Shown here: piece by piece, positions 6,716-15,059 of the stretch
Layout of the letters: each line of letters starts with the position of its first letter
How positions within the stretch are numbered: the first letter of the stretch is position 1
Program-made: the position numbers and the translations under genes
IMG/VR virus record: IMGVR_UViG_3300033153_001952
Coordinates: 1 to 53,702 of that record
DNA: 53,702 nt
Source of the DNA: a virus
Strand: one strand, 5' to 3'
Notes under the pieces: model-generated
The model's database searches: none
Told to the model about the DNA's origin: nothing
What the model saw: the letters and a program-made list of their open reading frames with translations, nothing else

Positions 6716-7172
6716 ACACAAGAACCTCACCACCTGTGTAGGGGTCTAGCTTCATAGCGATATGTACAGCCTCTTCTGGTGTGGCTCCAGCAAGCATTGC
6801 GCCCATGGCAAAAGTAGACCCGCTACCAACAGCCATAGGTACATCTAACTCGATAGGTTCACAATAACCTTCATATGAATACAGAGTACCATTATTGAAC
6901 ATAATAAGCTCACTACGCTCTCCCTCATCCTCAACATATTCATCTGGATCTGCGCCCCGACTAATCCAATCAAAGAACTTATGAATCTTTGCATATGTAC
7001 CGGCCCCTGCTAGTGTAACCTTACCAGCAGGCACTACCTCACAACCGCAGTTACTAGTCTCAGCCTCTACTTCATGCTGAATAACCTTAACTGCCTGTCC
7101 GGGCATGATGAATGCGCCTGTCATTCGTGTATCTGTAGCTAGTGTTTTTCCATCGGTTGCTATGGTTGTAAT
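6705..7172 (-). CDS. Proteasome/HslV-like Ntn hydrolase with ATT start
   Basis: The C-terminal two thirds show the proteasome beta fold signature: VGSGSTFAMGAM (Ser129 region) and LDPYTGGEV (Asp166/Ser169 region). The first ATG (7124) would cut off the catalytic N-terminus. Upstream in frame is TTIATDGKTLATDTR, matching the mature proteasome/HslV start with Thr1 nucleophile, the Asp17 equivalent in TDTR and the Lys33 equivalent in AVKV. No ATG, GTG or TTG precedes it before a stop, but ATT at 7172 lies eight bases after AGAGGAG. I infer an ATT start; Met removal would expose Thr1. The product is 155 residues. Self-compartmentalised peptidase activity is likely, the substrate unknown. No HslU-like ATPase is in the window. 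Confidence 0.78.
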   Translation of the reverse strand: MTTIATDGKTLATDTRMTGAFIMPGQAVKVIQHEVEAETSNCGCEVVPAGKVTLAGAGTYAKIHKFFDWISRGADPDEYVEDEGERSELIMFNNGTLYSYEGYCEPIELDVPMAVGSGSTFAMGAMLAGATPEEAVHIAMKLDPYTGGEVLVYEL

Positions 7173-7375
7173 AGTGTATTCTCCTCTTTAGGTTCAAACC
7201 AGCGGCCAGATCGGCCACATTCTTTAAACATGATAGCGTAAACCGTAATGAGTCTACGGGCATTCCAAGTGTACTTACGCAGTGGAGCTGTGCCACGCGA
7301 GTTCAAGCCGTTCTTTGGATTGCTGCACATATCGTATTCAGGCGTATGGTGCTTACAACCTTCGCATGTCACCAT
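7160..7375 (-). CDS. Small cysteine-rich protein
   Basis: 71 residues starting MVTCEGCKHHTPEYDMC. The pattern CxxCxxH...C...C with a later C and FEP tail resembles short phage proteins that bind zinc or an Fe-S cluster. ATG overlaps the previous stop, and the 3' end overlaps the start region of the Ntn hydrolase by 13 bases and supplies its ribosome site. Confidence 0.6.
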   Translation of the reverse strand: MVTCEGCKHHTPEYDMCSNPKNGLNSRGTAPLRKYTWNARRLITVYAIMFKECGRSGRWFEPKEENTLLQP

Positions 7376-7557
7376 CTCATATGCTCAATATCTTCAACAT
7401 CATCCAGCAGGCATAAGATTGCACTATGCATCTCGTTTGCATCTAGATTTTGTGTGGAAGAGCGTAAAGCCCCTAGATTGTCGCGCAACACGCTGCCCAT
7501 GCAACTAGACATAAGCATCTCGATGCGCTCTTCTTCAGTTAATTCTAATTTTATCAT
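7369..7557 (-). CDS. Hypothetical helical protein
   Basis: 62 residues from ATG at 7557 with AAGGAGG at good spacing; in-frame codons above it would give hydrophobic residues of no apparent value. It is acidic and helical (LTEEERIEMLMSS, LLDDVEDIEH). First gene after an internal promoter. No family is recognised. Confidence 0.6.
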   Translation of the reverse strand: MIKLELTEEERIEMLMSSCMGSVLRDNLGALRSSTQNLDANEMHSAILCLLDDVEDIEHMRW

Positions 7558-7577
7558 TAATACCTCCTTAATCAGTA

Positions 7578-7606
7578 AGACTACCATACTCTGTAGGTTG
7601 TGTCAA
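7578..7606 (-). promoter_or_regulatory. Internal leftward promoter
   Basis: On the minus strand TTGACA (7601-7606), 17 bases, then TAGTCT (7578-7583). It sits in the gap after the polynucleotide kinase gene and before the next ribosome site. The -10 is weak. Confidence 0.45.
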
Positions 7607-7608
7607 CC

Positions 7609-8496
7609 TTAAAATTCAATCCAAGGATCACCAACATTAATAGTCTTGATACCGAGCTCCTGCCAAGTACGGCACATAACTGGTCGGTCATCAATAGCCA
7701 TGCAGACATTACACTTACCATCCAACTCATTCCAAAGAAGTTCTTCTTTAATGATTGAGTCTTTACGGTTGTCGCCAGCTTCGCGCATGTACAGTGAAAA
7801 GTGTATAGGTACGTTGATATCAAGCCATTGCTTAGTTTCATCATAGCAGCAGCCATCACGCCCAGACAAAAATACAATCTTGTAGCCGTCACGCTTAAGG
7901 CCAACAACTATATCAATCACTTCTTCAATAGGTTCATCCTCACCAACCTTATCCCAATGGAACGGCCCTCTACCAGCCATACGAGCCACTGTACCATCAA
8001 CATCTACGATAACAGTTTGTGGTAGTGACCAATCCTGTACATACTGCTTACGGCCCTTATACTTCAGCCACTGTCCATACATACGAGCAATTACAGAGTG
8101 GCCCACACCATTAGCACGACGAGCATCACGCTTCCAAGCCTCTTCTAGTGAGATGGGGAACTCTTTAATCTCTACTTCAAACCCAGCCTTCTCTAGATAC
8201 GCAATAAGCAACTTACGATACTTAGGGTTAATATTAGTGTCTGAGATAATAACATCATGACCAAAACCTCTGACAAGCTCAATCTCACTATACTGAATAT
8301 CAGTAACTTTAGATTCATTCTTCCATTTATACTTAGCCCAGTTGCGCTCACCCTTGCAGAAGATCTCGAAGCGGATATCATCACGATTGACATTATGCCA
8401 CTGCCTACAGTTTAACCGCCACTGCTCTTTGATAAACTCCTCTGCCCAAGTAGATTTGCCTGAGCATGGAATCCCTACTGTCACTATTGCTTTCAT
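7609..8496 (-). CDS. pseT: Polynucleotide 5'-kinase/3'-phosphatase (T4 PseT-type)
   Basis: 295 residues, close to T4 Pnkp (301). The N-terminal kinase has the P-loop GIPCSGKST (residues 8-16), NRDDIR and SDTN; the C-terminal phosphatase of the acylphosphatase/HAD class has DVDGTVAR (about 165) and LSGRDG, with DDRPV near the end. The enzyme heals RNA breaks by removing 3' or cyclic phosphate and phosphorylating the 5' end. Its start overlaps the RNA ligase stop by four bases, so healing and sealing enzymes are co-translated. Confidence 0.92.
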   Translation of the reverse strand: MKAIVTVGIPCSGKSTWAEEFIKEQWRLNCRQWHNVNRDDIRFEIFCKGERNWAKYKWKNESKVTDIQYSEIELVRGFGHDVIISDTNINPKYRKLLIAYLEKAGFEVEIKEFPISLEEAWKRDARRANGVGHSVIARMYGQWLKYKGRKQYVQDWSLPQTVIVDVDGTVARMAGRGPFHWDKVGEDEPIEEVIDIVVGLKRDGYKIVFLSGRDGCCYDETKQWLDINVPIHFSLYMREAGDNRKDSIIKEELLWNELDGKCNVCMAIDDRPVMCRTWQELGIKTINVGDPWIEF

Positions 8497-9794
8497 TCTG
8501 CGCTCTCCTCACTCTCAACATCAGCCTCACCCTTATCAAGCATCTTAGTCTCATGACCAAGGAACTTGAAGCTCTTGTACTTGAAGCATTCAATACCGTT
8601 TCCACGCTCCACTCGAACTACAATACCCTCCTCTGGCACTTTGTTATTGCAAAAGTAAGAGTCTTGGTCATACACATACTCGCGTCCTAGGTGACCAAAG
8701 AAGGATTCAGAGAAAGACTCGCCCTGATTGTATGCTTCGTCGTGTACACGATCATCCATGAGTTCATATGCATTTCCGTAGTAAATCTCAGGAACCGTCT
8801 TAAACCCCATCTCTTCACAACGATGCTTAACCTGATGCCAAGGCATCTCAATAACATCACCATCCTCATTGGTAGAGGTCATTCGGTATACGTAGATCTC
8901 GCTAGTATTCGGAGCACATTTATAATCGTAACCTTTCTGTATCTCTTTACCACCGTCCGTGTGACCGACAAGTTCATAATAGACGCTTTCACCTTTACGT
9001 AGTTTGGTCTTGAACATGTTACCTGCCATCGTCCACAAGTCGCTGTCATAGAAGTGGTGGTATACTTTATCGTCATTTTTAATCACCTTTCGTGAACTAA
9101 ACACGTAGTCGTAGTAAGTATCGACAATATCCAGACCGAGCTTCTTACCAATGAGGTTCCAGATGCTAAATTCAGTCTTCTTGCACTTGACATATGCCGC
9201 CACACCTGAAGTACCGTGGAACTTCCAAGTGATAGATATGAGATCGTCTGGCTGCACTTTGTGCATATTACGGCCAAGCTGAGCCGTATCGAAGTGGAAA
9301 TTAAACTGCCCCTCAACCACACGCGACTCGCGCTTAGCTTTCTTGCCGTTAAGGCTGTTGCCTTCGGACTGCATACGCTTTGGTAGTTCAAACTTCTTAC
9401 TAACTTGCATACCAGCTACGATGTCAAGGTCATCACCATCCTCAAGAATTAGAGCTGCAAACTCAGGTATCTTGAAGAAGTCAGTAATAGTCATGAAATA
9501 ACCCATAGACTTCTCACCACGGAAGCTCTGAGCCCGTACACGGCGGTTCTTATCGAACATACCACCAGCAGGCTTACCATCCTCATCTTTACGACGAATC
9601 AAATCATTAGCGTCTGCCAGCTCCTGCCCAATCTGAGCTTCAAGTGGGAAGTAGATCCCAACATCACCCTCTTTAGCATCTAAGCCTACGATGATGTTGT
9701 TACCGAAAATGGTGGTACACATAAGCCGGTCTGCATTACTATGCTTGCGTACTTCGCCTAGCCGTACCACAACTGCACTATAATTACTACTCAT
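8493..9794 (-). CDS. RNA ligase, Rnl5/DraRnl-like
   Basis: 433 residues. An N-terminal OB-like segment (HSNADRLMCTTIFGNNIIVG, residues 18-37) precedes the nucleotidyltransferase domain with motif I KFHGTSG (Lys191 as the AMP acceptor). Motif III-like YYELVG, motif IV EEGIVVRVE and motif V YKSFKF follow. This order (OB domain first) fits the Deinococcus-type Rnl family that seals 3'-OH/5'-P RNA nicks. It lies between RlaP and Pnkp in one leftward operon. The acidic tail (ADVESEESAE) is extra. Confidence 0.85.
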   Translation of the reverse strand: MSSNYSAVVVRLGEVRKHSNADRLMCTTIFGNNIIVGLDAKEGDVGIYFPLEAQIGQELADANDLIRRKDEDGKPAGGMFDKNRRVRAQSFRGEKSMGYFMTITDFFKIPEFAALILEDGDDLDIVAGMQVSKKFELPKRMQSEGNSLNGKKAKRESRVVEGQFNFHFDTAQLGRNMHKVQPDDLISITWKFHGTSGVAAYVKCKKTEFSIWNLIGKKLGLDIVDTYYDYVFSSRKVIKNDDKVYHHFYDSDLWTMAGNMFKTKLRKGESVYYELVGHTDGGKEIQKGYDYKCAPNTSEIYVYRMTSTNEDGDVIEMPWHQVKHRCEEMGFKTVPEIYYGNAYELMDDRVHDEAYNQGESFSESFFGHLGREYVYDQDSYFCNNKVPEEGIVVRVERGNGIECFKYKSFKFLGHETKMLDKGEADVESEESAE

Positions 9795-10796
9795 TTAAGC
9801 CTCCTTAGCTGTACAATCCCTACATACAATATTCTCGTAAATAGCGAGTAATTTATTATTAAAGAATTCAGGGTCTACTGAATCGGGTAAGTCGCTACTA
9901 TCCGCTAATTTGCTAACAATGTCAACAATACTTTCGAGCTCTGGCTGAACATTGGTTGTAAAGTCAAACCTACCTTGCTTCACATCGAGAATATACCGAG
10001 TCTCAGGTAGTGGATAAGAGAACGTGCCTTCTGAGTATAGATACTTTAGTTGGTAGCCAGCACGTAGTGCGTGAGATACAGCTTTCCAATCTACACCATT
10101 ATTCTCTTTAGCTAGCCGAGCTCTCTCACCATACTCACCCCACATCCTATCGAGGTGTCCACGAAACTCCTCTAACTTGACAGTAGATTGATACTTGCGA
10201 CCTAGAATCTCGTAGAATACATGGTTACCAGTACCAGTCTCCATAACAACAACACCTGAGTGGTCTGTCTTAGGGAGTAACCTGATAATATCACCTACAA
10301 TTGCGTACCTATCAGGTACACCTCCCTCTCTAAATATGTCGTCATGTTCGCTAACCTCTGAGATAGCTTCTTCAAGGGTCTTCATCCGTGAGCCTTTAAT
10401 ACCGTATTTATATGCCTGCTTCTTAACGTAGCCCATGTACGCGCTCATATCCTTGGATAGGAATAGCTCTCGGTTAGCCACAAGCCAATCCCACAAAGGG
10501 GATGATTCAAGGAAATGCGTGGCCGGTGCGTGGAGCATATCAATAGCAACAGTCTCTCCTTTGATAGCTAGTTTCAGGAATGCTTGGAGGGAGTACATCT
10601 CAGTATCTACATCGTCTGCACCATTCTTACTGTTATTATCTCCAGTGGATTCTGCATATGAGAAGTTACCCTCTCCTTTGAGAATCTGTTCCTTAGTAGG
10701 CAGAGAGATGCCCTTATAGTCACGGTCAGACTCTGGGGTATCCAATCCGTACATATGACTGCCGAACAGCATCTTTACAATTACTTTATTCTCCAT
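9795..10796 (-). CDS. RlaP-like nucleotidyltransferase (pol beta superfamily)
   Basis: 333 residues from ATG at 10796, chosen for the GAGGAGG site. The N-terminus has the pol-beta signature GSHMYGLDTPESDRDYKG, with GS and DxD catalytic positions, followed by long helices. Such proteins (PF10127) are repeatedly linked with RNA ligases and were named RlaP in comparative work on RNA repair. A terminal nucleotide transfer step during repair is likely but unproven. The RNA ligase ATG follows its stop immediately. Confidence 0.82.
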   Translation of the reverse strand: MENKVIVKMLFGSHMYGLDTPESDRDYKGISLPTKEQILKGEGNFSYAESTGDNNSKNGADDVDTEMYSLQAFLKLAIKGETVAIDMLHAPATHFLESSPLWDWLVANRELFLSKDMSAYMGYVKKQAYKYGIKGSRMKTLEEAISEVSEHDDIFREGGVPDRYAIVGDIIRLLPKTDHSGVVVMETGTGNHVFYEILGRKYQSTVKLEEFRGHLDRMWGEYGERARLAKENNGVDWKAVSHALRAGYQLKYLYSEGTFSYPLPETRYILDVKQGRFDFTTNVQPELESIVDIVSKLADSSDLPDSVDPEFFNNKLLAIYENIVCRDCTAKEA

Positions 10797-10953
10797 TATC
10801 AACCTCCTCTTCAATAAGTTTAGCATTCTCCATCCTCACTATACGCATAGCTTCCTCATAAGTCCAGTAGTTTGAGTCCTGAACCTCATACATAGTGCAA
10901 TAACCATCATCTTCAAAGTAGATGTTGTAGTAGCAACCTTCAAAATTAGACAT
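10786..10953 (-). CDS. Hypothetical 55-residue protein
   Basis: ATG at 10953 with TTAGGAGGG. The protein (MSNFEGCYYNIYFEDDGYCT...) is acidic and aromatic. Its 3' end carries the ribosome site of the RlaP gene, with an 11-base overlap. It is small but well supported by ribosome site and context. Confidence 0.6.
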   Translation of the reverse strand: MSNFEGCYYNIYFEDDGYCTMYEVQDSNYWTYEEAMRIVRMENAKLIEEEVDNGE

Positions 10954-10976
10954 TAACCCTCCTAAGTAATTACTTC

Positions 10977-11005
10977 TTGACTTTAAGCTCTAAATATGTT
11001 ATAAT
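10977..11005 (+). promoter_or_regulatory. Rightward promoter lying antisense to a leftward gene
   Basis: TTGACT (10977-10982), 17 bases, TATAAT (11000-11005). It fires towards the virion operon but must first cross the oppositely oriented gene at 11012-11209. A 39-base block around it recurs at 17421-17459 with 33 identical positions. Confidence 0.7.
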
Positions 11006-11011
11006 CCGCCG

Positions 11012-11209
11012 CTAAATGTTCTTATGTTTGTCACATATAGAGAATAGGTCTTCAAGGACTATAAGGTTCTCTAGACAATAATCATCCCTGTCAGAATAAG
11101 TCTCTTCGTGGTGCTCGCAGTTAATGCAGCAGTCGGGGAATGCCACTGGGCGCAATGTCACAGCAGGCTTAAGTTCAATAGTTGGTTTCTTAAAATCAAC
11201 AACACTCAT
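11012..11209 (-). CDS. Small cysteine-containing protein
   Basis: 65 residues. The cysteine cluster CCINCEHHEETYSDRDDYC plus a later SICDKH suggests metal binding. Its ATG has an AAAGGGGTGG site and it lies just downstream of the leftward promoter at 11246-11274, as first gene of that operon. The rightward promoter at 10977 would produce antisense RNA across it. Confidence 0.6.
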   Translation of the reverse strand: MSVVDFKKPTIELKPAVTLRPVAFPDCCINCEHHEETYSDRDDYCLENLIVLEDLFSICDKHKNI

Positions 11210-11245
11210 TTCAATACCACCCCTTTAGTTATTCAAGTTGCAGAT

Positions 11246-11274
11246 ATACTAGCAGCTTAGTAGAGGCGTGTCAA
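11246..11274 (-). promoter_or_regulatory. Leftward early promoter
   Basis: On the minus strand TTGACA (11269-11274), 17 bases, TAGTAT (11246-11251). It heads the operon that runs to the bidirectional terminator at 5.4 kb. Confidence 0.7.
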
Positions 11275-11294
11275 CAATTAGGAGAATAATAATT

Positions 11295-11618
11295 ATGGGT
11301 CAATCAATATTAGAAGTAGCAGACTCTACAACTATTGCACTAGGAGATGCAGGTACTGTCGATGGTAACGGTAGAATGCACAAAGTCCTCAAACAGAATA
11401 CAACACTACAGCTCATTGCGACAGGTACTGTAACATTCCAAGTATACGGGGCCAGTTCGAGTGCCAGCACTTTTGGAGATGCAGCGCTAACTTTAGAGGT
11501 TACACTGACCGACGAAGCTCAGTTATATGATATAACCACATACGCTGAACATGTTGGTGTAGCTATCACGGCAAGCTCAGGGTCAGCTCGTGCTTTCCTT
11601 GGAGCAGAGTATGCGTAG
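11295..11618 (+). CDS. Putative virion protein
   Basis: 107 residues from ATG at 11295 with TAGGAGAA upstream. The sequence is Ala/Thr/Ser/Gly-rich with alternating hydrophobics (TVTFQVYGASSSAS), typical of small beta-sandwich capsid-decoration or fibre proteins. It is the first gene of the rightward virion module and overlaps the large adhesin-like gene. No family is recognised. Confidence 0.55.
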   Translation: MGQSILEVADSTTIALGDAGTVDGNGRMHKVLKQNTTLQLIATGTVTFQVYGASSSASTFGDAALTLEVTLTDEAQLYDITTYAEHVGVAITASSGSARAFLGAEYA

Positions 11619-13989
11619 GATAGGTGGCGGGTCTTTAGTACCGCTTGCGCTGAGGGTGATAGCTCTTGCCGAGAGCGCAATATCACCACTTATGCGTTTA
11701 CTTGGTCTAAATAGATACATACGCACCTTTGACGGCACAGACACCTACGGTACGCTTGCAGACTCTGTGACGTTTACAGGGGATTTTGAGGTTGCGTTTG
11801 AGTTTGCCGCGCCTTCCTCAGCAACTGAAAGGAAGATAGTTGGTAGTTCAACATCTACACATTACATAGCTCTAAACACCTCTGGAGTGCTCTTCGCTGC
11901 ATTTAAGAATGCCGCTGGTGGTAATGCATTTCTAACTATACTAAATACCGATTGGGGAGACTCTAAGCTCCATAAAGGAAAGTTTACCCGAGTAGGTGAC
12001 ACCTTTACTTTGACCTGTGATGAGGGATCAGCTAATACTACCTCTGTGGGTGCGCTGTCCTGTTTTTATAGTCGGATAGGTATCTTAAATACAACGCAGT
12101 ATTTCAAAGGCGAAATCCTTTCTGTAGAGTTCACCGACAACGCCACAGAAGATGAGCTATTCCACGGTCTCACCCTCTCAGACTACCTCGATGCTGATGG
12201 AAGCTATGAGCGTGAGATAGCCACTTATGATGGGTCTGCTATGTATGGGACGCTTGGAGCGCCTGTTACGTTAGCGGCCTCTGATACTATTAAGATTAAG
12301 TTTGCGAATGTTACAACATACACATCAGCAACACATTTGACAGATGGGATTGACTCTAGTGATAGAGGGTACATATTTGCCTCTGCAACAAATAAAGTCA
12401 CATGGAATACTTCTGTATTCTCTGGGTGTACGCTTGACGGTGTAGCGGCCACCAGCGGTACTACAGTTATGCCCACGGATGGCAAAACGCACATATTTGA
12501 ATTAACCGCAAGCGCCACAGCAGTGCTAGGTACTGTTGGCTGCAACATCAATCAGACAGCAGGGACATTCTTTCTGGGAGAAATCCTCTCCCTCTCCACC
12601 ACCATCTCAAGCGTCACCACCACCTACCCCCTAAACTCAGGCTCCACTCTATACGAGATGCCAGAAGGGGAGGTGCTGGGAAGTGAGGAGGTTGCAGACC
12701 CAACCTTCGATACAGCCTGTGGAGTTAACTGGGGGTGTGAAACTGGATGGTCTATTGCTGGAGGTAAGGCAAGCTGTGACGGAACCCAAACAGGCAATTC
12801 AAGGGTTTCAGAAGTTATCACCGGCCTGTCAGCGGGGCAGACATACCAGCTTCAGGCAAATATCACACGGGTAGCAGGAGCCACTCGATTCTATGTCAGT
12901 GGGTTTGCCTCCGCCTCAGTCACGGACTCAGGGGTAAGAACTATCACCTTCACTGCTGGGGCATCAACCCTCGATATAGGTGTTCTTGGTGATGCCTCGT
13001 TTGTTGGTGATGTAGATGATCTCACCGTCAAACACATCCCCTCCGCCCTAATCTACACAGGCTTTGAGGCTGGAGACTGGAACACCTACGCTCGTAGCCC
13101 TGCCAGTGCTAACTACATCATTGATAATGATAGCACCCTGTATACACAGGCTCGTGGGTATGGGTTGGGGAGTGAGGAGGTTACTAATGGTGATGTCTCT
13201 GACGGCACTACAGGATGGACACCGGGCGATGCAGCCTCATTAGCGGCTGTCGATGATACATTAGAAGTTACCAACGGTAATGGGTATGACTGGGCACAAC
13301 AGTCATTCGCTACTGTGGCGGGCGAGTCATACTTTTTCGACATTGATCTACGGGCTGGAACAGGTAGCGCTGTAGCTGAGATTATCGGCATATCGGGAGC
13401 AGTTACAGCGGTAATCTCGTCAGGGACTTTTGTGAAGGAGTCGTTTACCTTTACGGCCACTGGATCAGCACATCAAATCAAACTGAAAGTCCAGTCAGCC
13501 ACAGCTAGTCACACAGCTTACTTCGATAACATATCCGTAAAGCACATCCCCAAAGCAATCCTCTGGACAAACTTCACCTCCTCAGACATCGAACTATTCA
13601 CCTACAACCAGCAGGCAGTACGATGGGAGGGCGTGGAGCGTATCACTAATGGTGGGTTTGGTGCTGATACAGATTGGAGTAAGCAGTCAGGGTGGAGTAT
13701 CGCAGGCGGGGTCAGTGTTGCTACCGCTGCTGATGGAACTTCACTATATCAAACAGGCGCTGTTGTCATCGGTCAAAGGTTTGCCGTCACCTACTCTTGT
13801 GTAAATATCACCGATGGAACTTTCACAACCATATGCGGTGGTACTTTTGGTGCAGGCCACACAGCAGTAGGTACTTACTCGGAAGTATTGGAGGCGGCAT
13901 CAAATACAAACATGAACTTGTTTGCTGCGGTGACCCTGACAGCGACATTCGACAACGTATCCGTCAAACGTGTATTGGAGTGCAGCTAA
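11611..13989 (+). CDS. Large repeat protein with LamG-like and carbohydrate-binding-like modules
   Basis: 792 residues from ATG at 11611 with GGAGCAG. After an amphipathic N-terminus come two LamG-like repeats (FDGTDTYGTLADSV and YDGSAMYGTLGAPV). Then follow three carbohydrate-binding-like repeats, each opening with EEV or ERI and GW, and closing with DDLTVKHIP, DNISVKHIP or DNVSVKRV. This suits a fibre or decoration protein that binds glycans on the cell surface. Base use looks more GC-rich than in neighbouring genes, hinting at separate acquisition. It lies upstream of the terminase, far from the other tail-fibre genes. Confidence 0.7.
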   Translation: MRRIGGGSLVPLALRVIALAESAISPLMRLLGLNRYIRTFDGTDTYGTLADSVTFTGDFEVAFEFAAPSSATERKIVGSSTSTHYIALNTSGVLFAAFKNAAGGNAFLTILNTDWGDSKLHKGKFTRVGDTFTLTCDEGSANTTSVGALSCFYSRIGILNTTQYFKGEILSVEFTDNATEDELFHGLTLSDYLDADGSYEREIATYDGSAMYGTLGAPVTLAASDTIKIKFANVTTYTSATHLTDGIDSSDRGYIFASATNKVTWNTSVFSGCTLDGVAATSGTTVMPTDGKTHIFELTASATAVLGTVGCNINQTAGTFFLGEILSLSTTISSVTTTYPLNSGSTLYEMPEGEVLGSEEVADPTFDTACGVNWGCETGWSIAGGKASCDGTQTGNSRVSEVITGLSAGQTYQLQANITRVAGATRFYVSGFASASVTDSGVRTITFTAGASTLDIGVLGDASFVGDVDDLTVKHIPSALIYTGFEAGDWNTYARSPASANYIIDNDSTLYTQARGYGLGSEEVTNGDVSDGTTGWTPGDAASLAAVDDTLEVTNGNGYDWAQQSFATVAGESYFFDIDLRAGTGSAVAEIIGISGAVTAVISSGTFVKESFTFTATGSAHQIKLKVQSATASHTAYFDNISVKHIPKAILWTNFTSSDIELFTYNQQAVRWEGVERITNGGFGADTDWSKQSGWSIAGGVSVATAADGTSLYQTGAVVIGQRFAVTYSCVNITDGTFTTICGGTFGAGHTAVGTYSEVLEAASNTNMNLFAAVTLTATFDNVSVKRVLECS

Positions 13990-14237
13990 TGGTTATAGCT
14001 AAAGATAAGCTAATGCACTTCGGCGGCGGCATCGTTCTAGCTGCCTTTGGTGCTACTCTAACTTACCTTCCCCCTATAGAAGCTGGGCTGGCCTTGGCTG
14101 CTGCTGTGGGCATTGGTAAGGAGGTATGGGACAAGCTCACCGGACGCGGTACACCAGAGGTGATGGACGCGGTTGCTACATTTGCAGGAGGCGTGTTGCT
14201 GGTGGCTTTGTTAGGAGCCTTTACCTATAGCGCATAG
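13989..14237 (+). CDS. Small membrane protein
   Basis: 82 residues; ATG overlaps the previous stop (TAATG) with TTGGAG upstream. Two hydrophobic segments (about 14-33 and 60-80) flank the polar stretch GIGKEVWDKLTGRGTPEVMD. The DKLMHFGGG start and the KEVWDK motif recall small phage/YfiM-like membrane proteins. A holin-like role is possible, but it lies far from the lysis cassette. Confidence 0.65.
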   Translation: MVIAKDKLMHFGGGIVLAAFGATLTYLPPIEAGLALAAAVGIGKEVWDKLTGRGTPEVMDAVATFAGGVLLVALLGAFTYSA

Positions 14238-14243
14238 GCTCCT
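14213..14243 (+). terminator. Hairpin at the end of the membrane-protein gene
   Basis: AGGAGCCT (14213-14220) pairs perfectly with AGGCTCCT (14236-14243) across a 15-base loop that includes the stop codon. No T tract follows, so it may be an attenuator, an RNA-processing site or a weak terminator. Confidence 0.4.
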
Positions 14244-14290
14244 TACCAAAGAGTCTAACTGGAGTTTTAAAATAAAGTTAACACTAATCA

Positions 14291-14314
14291 TAGCTTATTA
14301 ATAAAGATAAGCTA
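14291..14314. repeat. AT-rich inverted repeat in the leader of the next virion gene
   Basis: TAGCTTAT (14291-14298) and ATAAGCTA (14307-14314) form a perfect 8-bp inverted repeat with an 8-base loop. It lies 47 bases before the next gene. Operator or RNA hairpin cannot be told apart. Confidence 0.4.
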
Positions 14315-14360
14315 ATTACACTACCCAATATGGGTTTATTTAATAATCAGGAGAAACAAA

Positions 14361-15050
14361 ATGGCTAATAAGACATACCTAACACAAGACGATGCACCGA
14401 GCACACTGCAAGCAATCCGCGCAGGTAACGGTGGTCAACCTGAATCAGTAACTGCTGGCGGCGTACAGGCCGCAGGTTCTGTTCAATTCTCAGCTAACCC
14501 TACCGATGGTGATACTATCGTTATGAATGGCGTAACAGTTACCTTTGGTGCTGCTGGTGATGTTGCAGTCGTAACAGACCTTGCAACTACGCTTGACGAC
14601 CTACGCATCTTCCTCGAAGCTTCTGTAGATGCTCTGTTGACTGTTGCTACATACACCGACGACAACACAGATCTACTCACTGTCACTTATGATACTAATG
14701 CTGCTGCTGGTAATGAGTACACCATCGACGTATCTGACCTAACTGCTACACCTACTGCTGCTGATGCAACTCTGGAAGGTGGTTCTGATACGGAAGAAGT
14801 GTCTCTCGACACAGAGAACAGCACTTATGCTATGACAGCTGCTGTTGCACAAGACTTCACCCTTGCTGATGGTATTGAATTCCAGCGTAAGGCTCTCGTG
14901 ATGACTGCTACTAGCGGCTCTGTTGTAATCACTCCTACTAATCTGACAGGTGGTACTACTATCACTCTGGATGCCGCAGCTGAGTATTCTAATCTGCAAT
15001 TCCTGAATGGTTCGTGGGTTCAGGTAGCAGGTACAGCTACTGTAGCTTAA
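14361..15050 (+). CDS. Putative major virion/decoration protein
   Basis: 229 residues with strong AGGAGAAA site. It is Ala/Thr/Asp-rich, nearly free of Lys and Arg in the middle, with repeated beta segments (FSANPTDGDTIVMNGVTVTF, NEYTIDVSDL) and a C-terminal NLQFLNGSWVQVAG motif. Codon use is like that of the capsid gene, suggesting high expression. It lies just before the terminase and is flanked by hairpins. A head decoration or fibre role is an inference. Confidence 0.6.
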   Translation: MANKTYLTQDDAPSTLQAIRAGNGGQPESVTAGGVQAAGSVQFSANPTDGDTIVMNGVTVTFGAAGDVAVVTDLATTLDDLRIFLEASVDALLTVATYTDDNTDLLTVTYDTNAAAGNEYTIDVSDLTATPTAADATLEGGSDTEEVSLDTENSTYAMTAAVAQDFTLADGIEFQRKALVMTATSGSVVITPTNLTGGTTITLDAAAEYSNLQFLNGSWVQVAGTATVA

Positions 15051-15059
15051 TAAGCTTCT

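Noticed and set aside
13989-14237. Calling the 82-residue membrane protein the holin
   Set aside because: Topology would allow it, but the 71-residue two-helix protein inside the lysis cassette is a better candidate.
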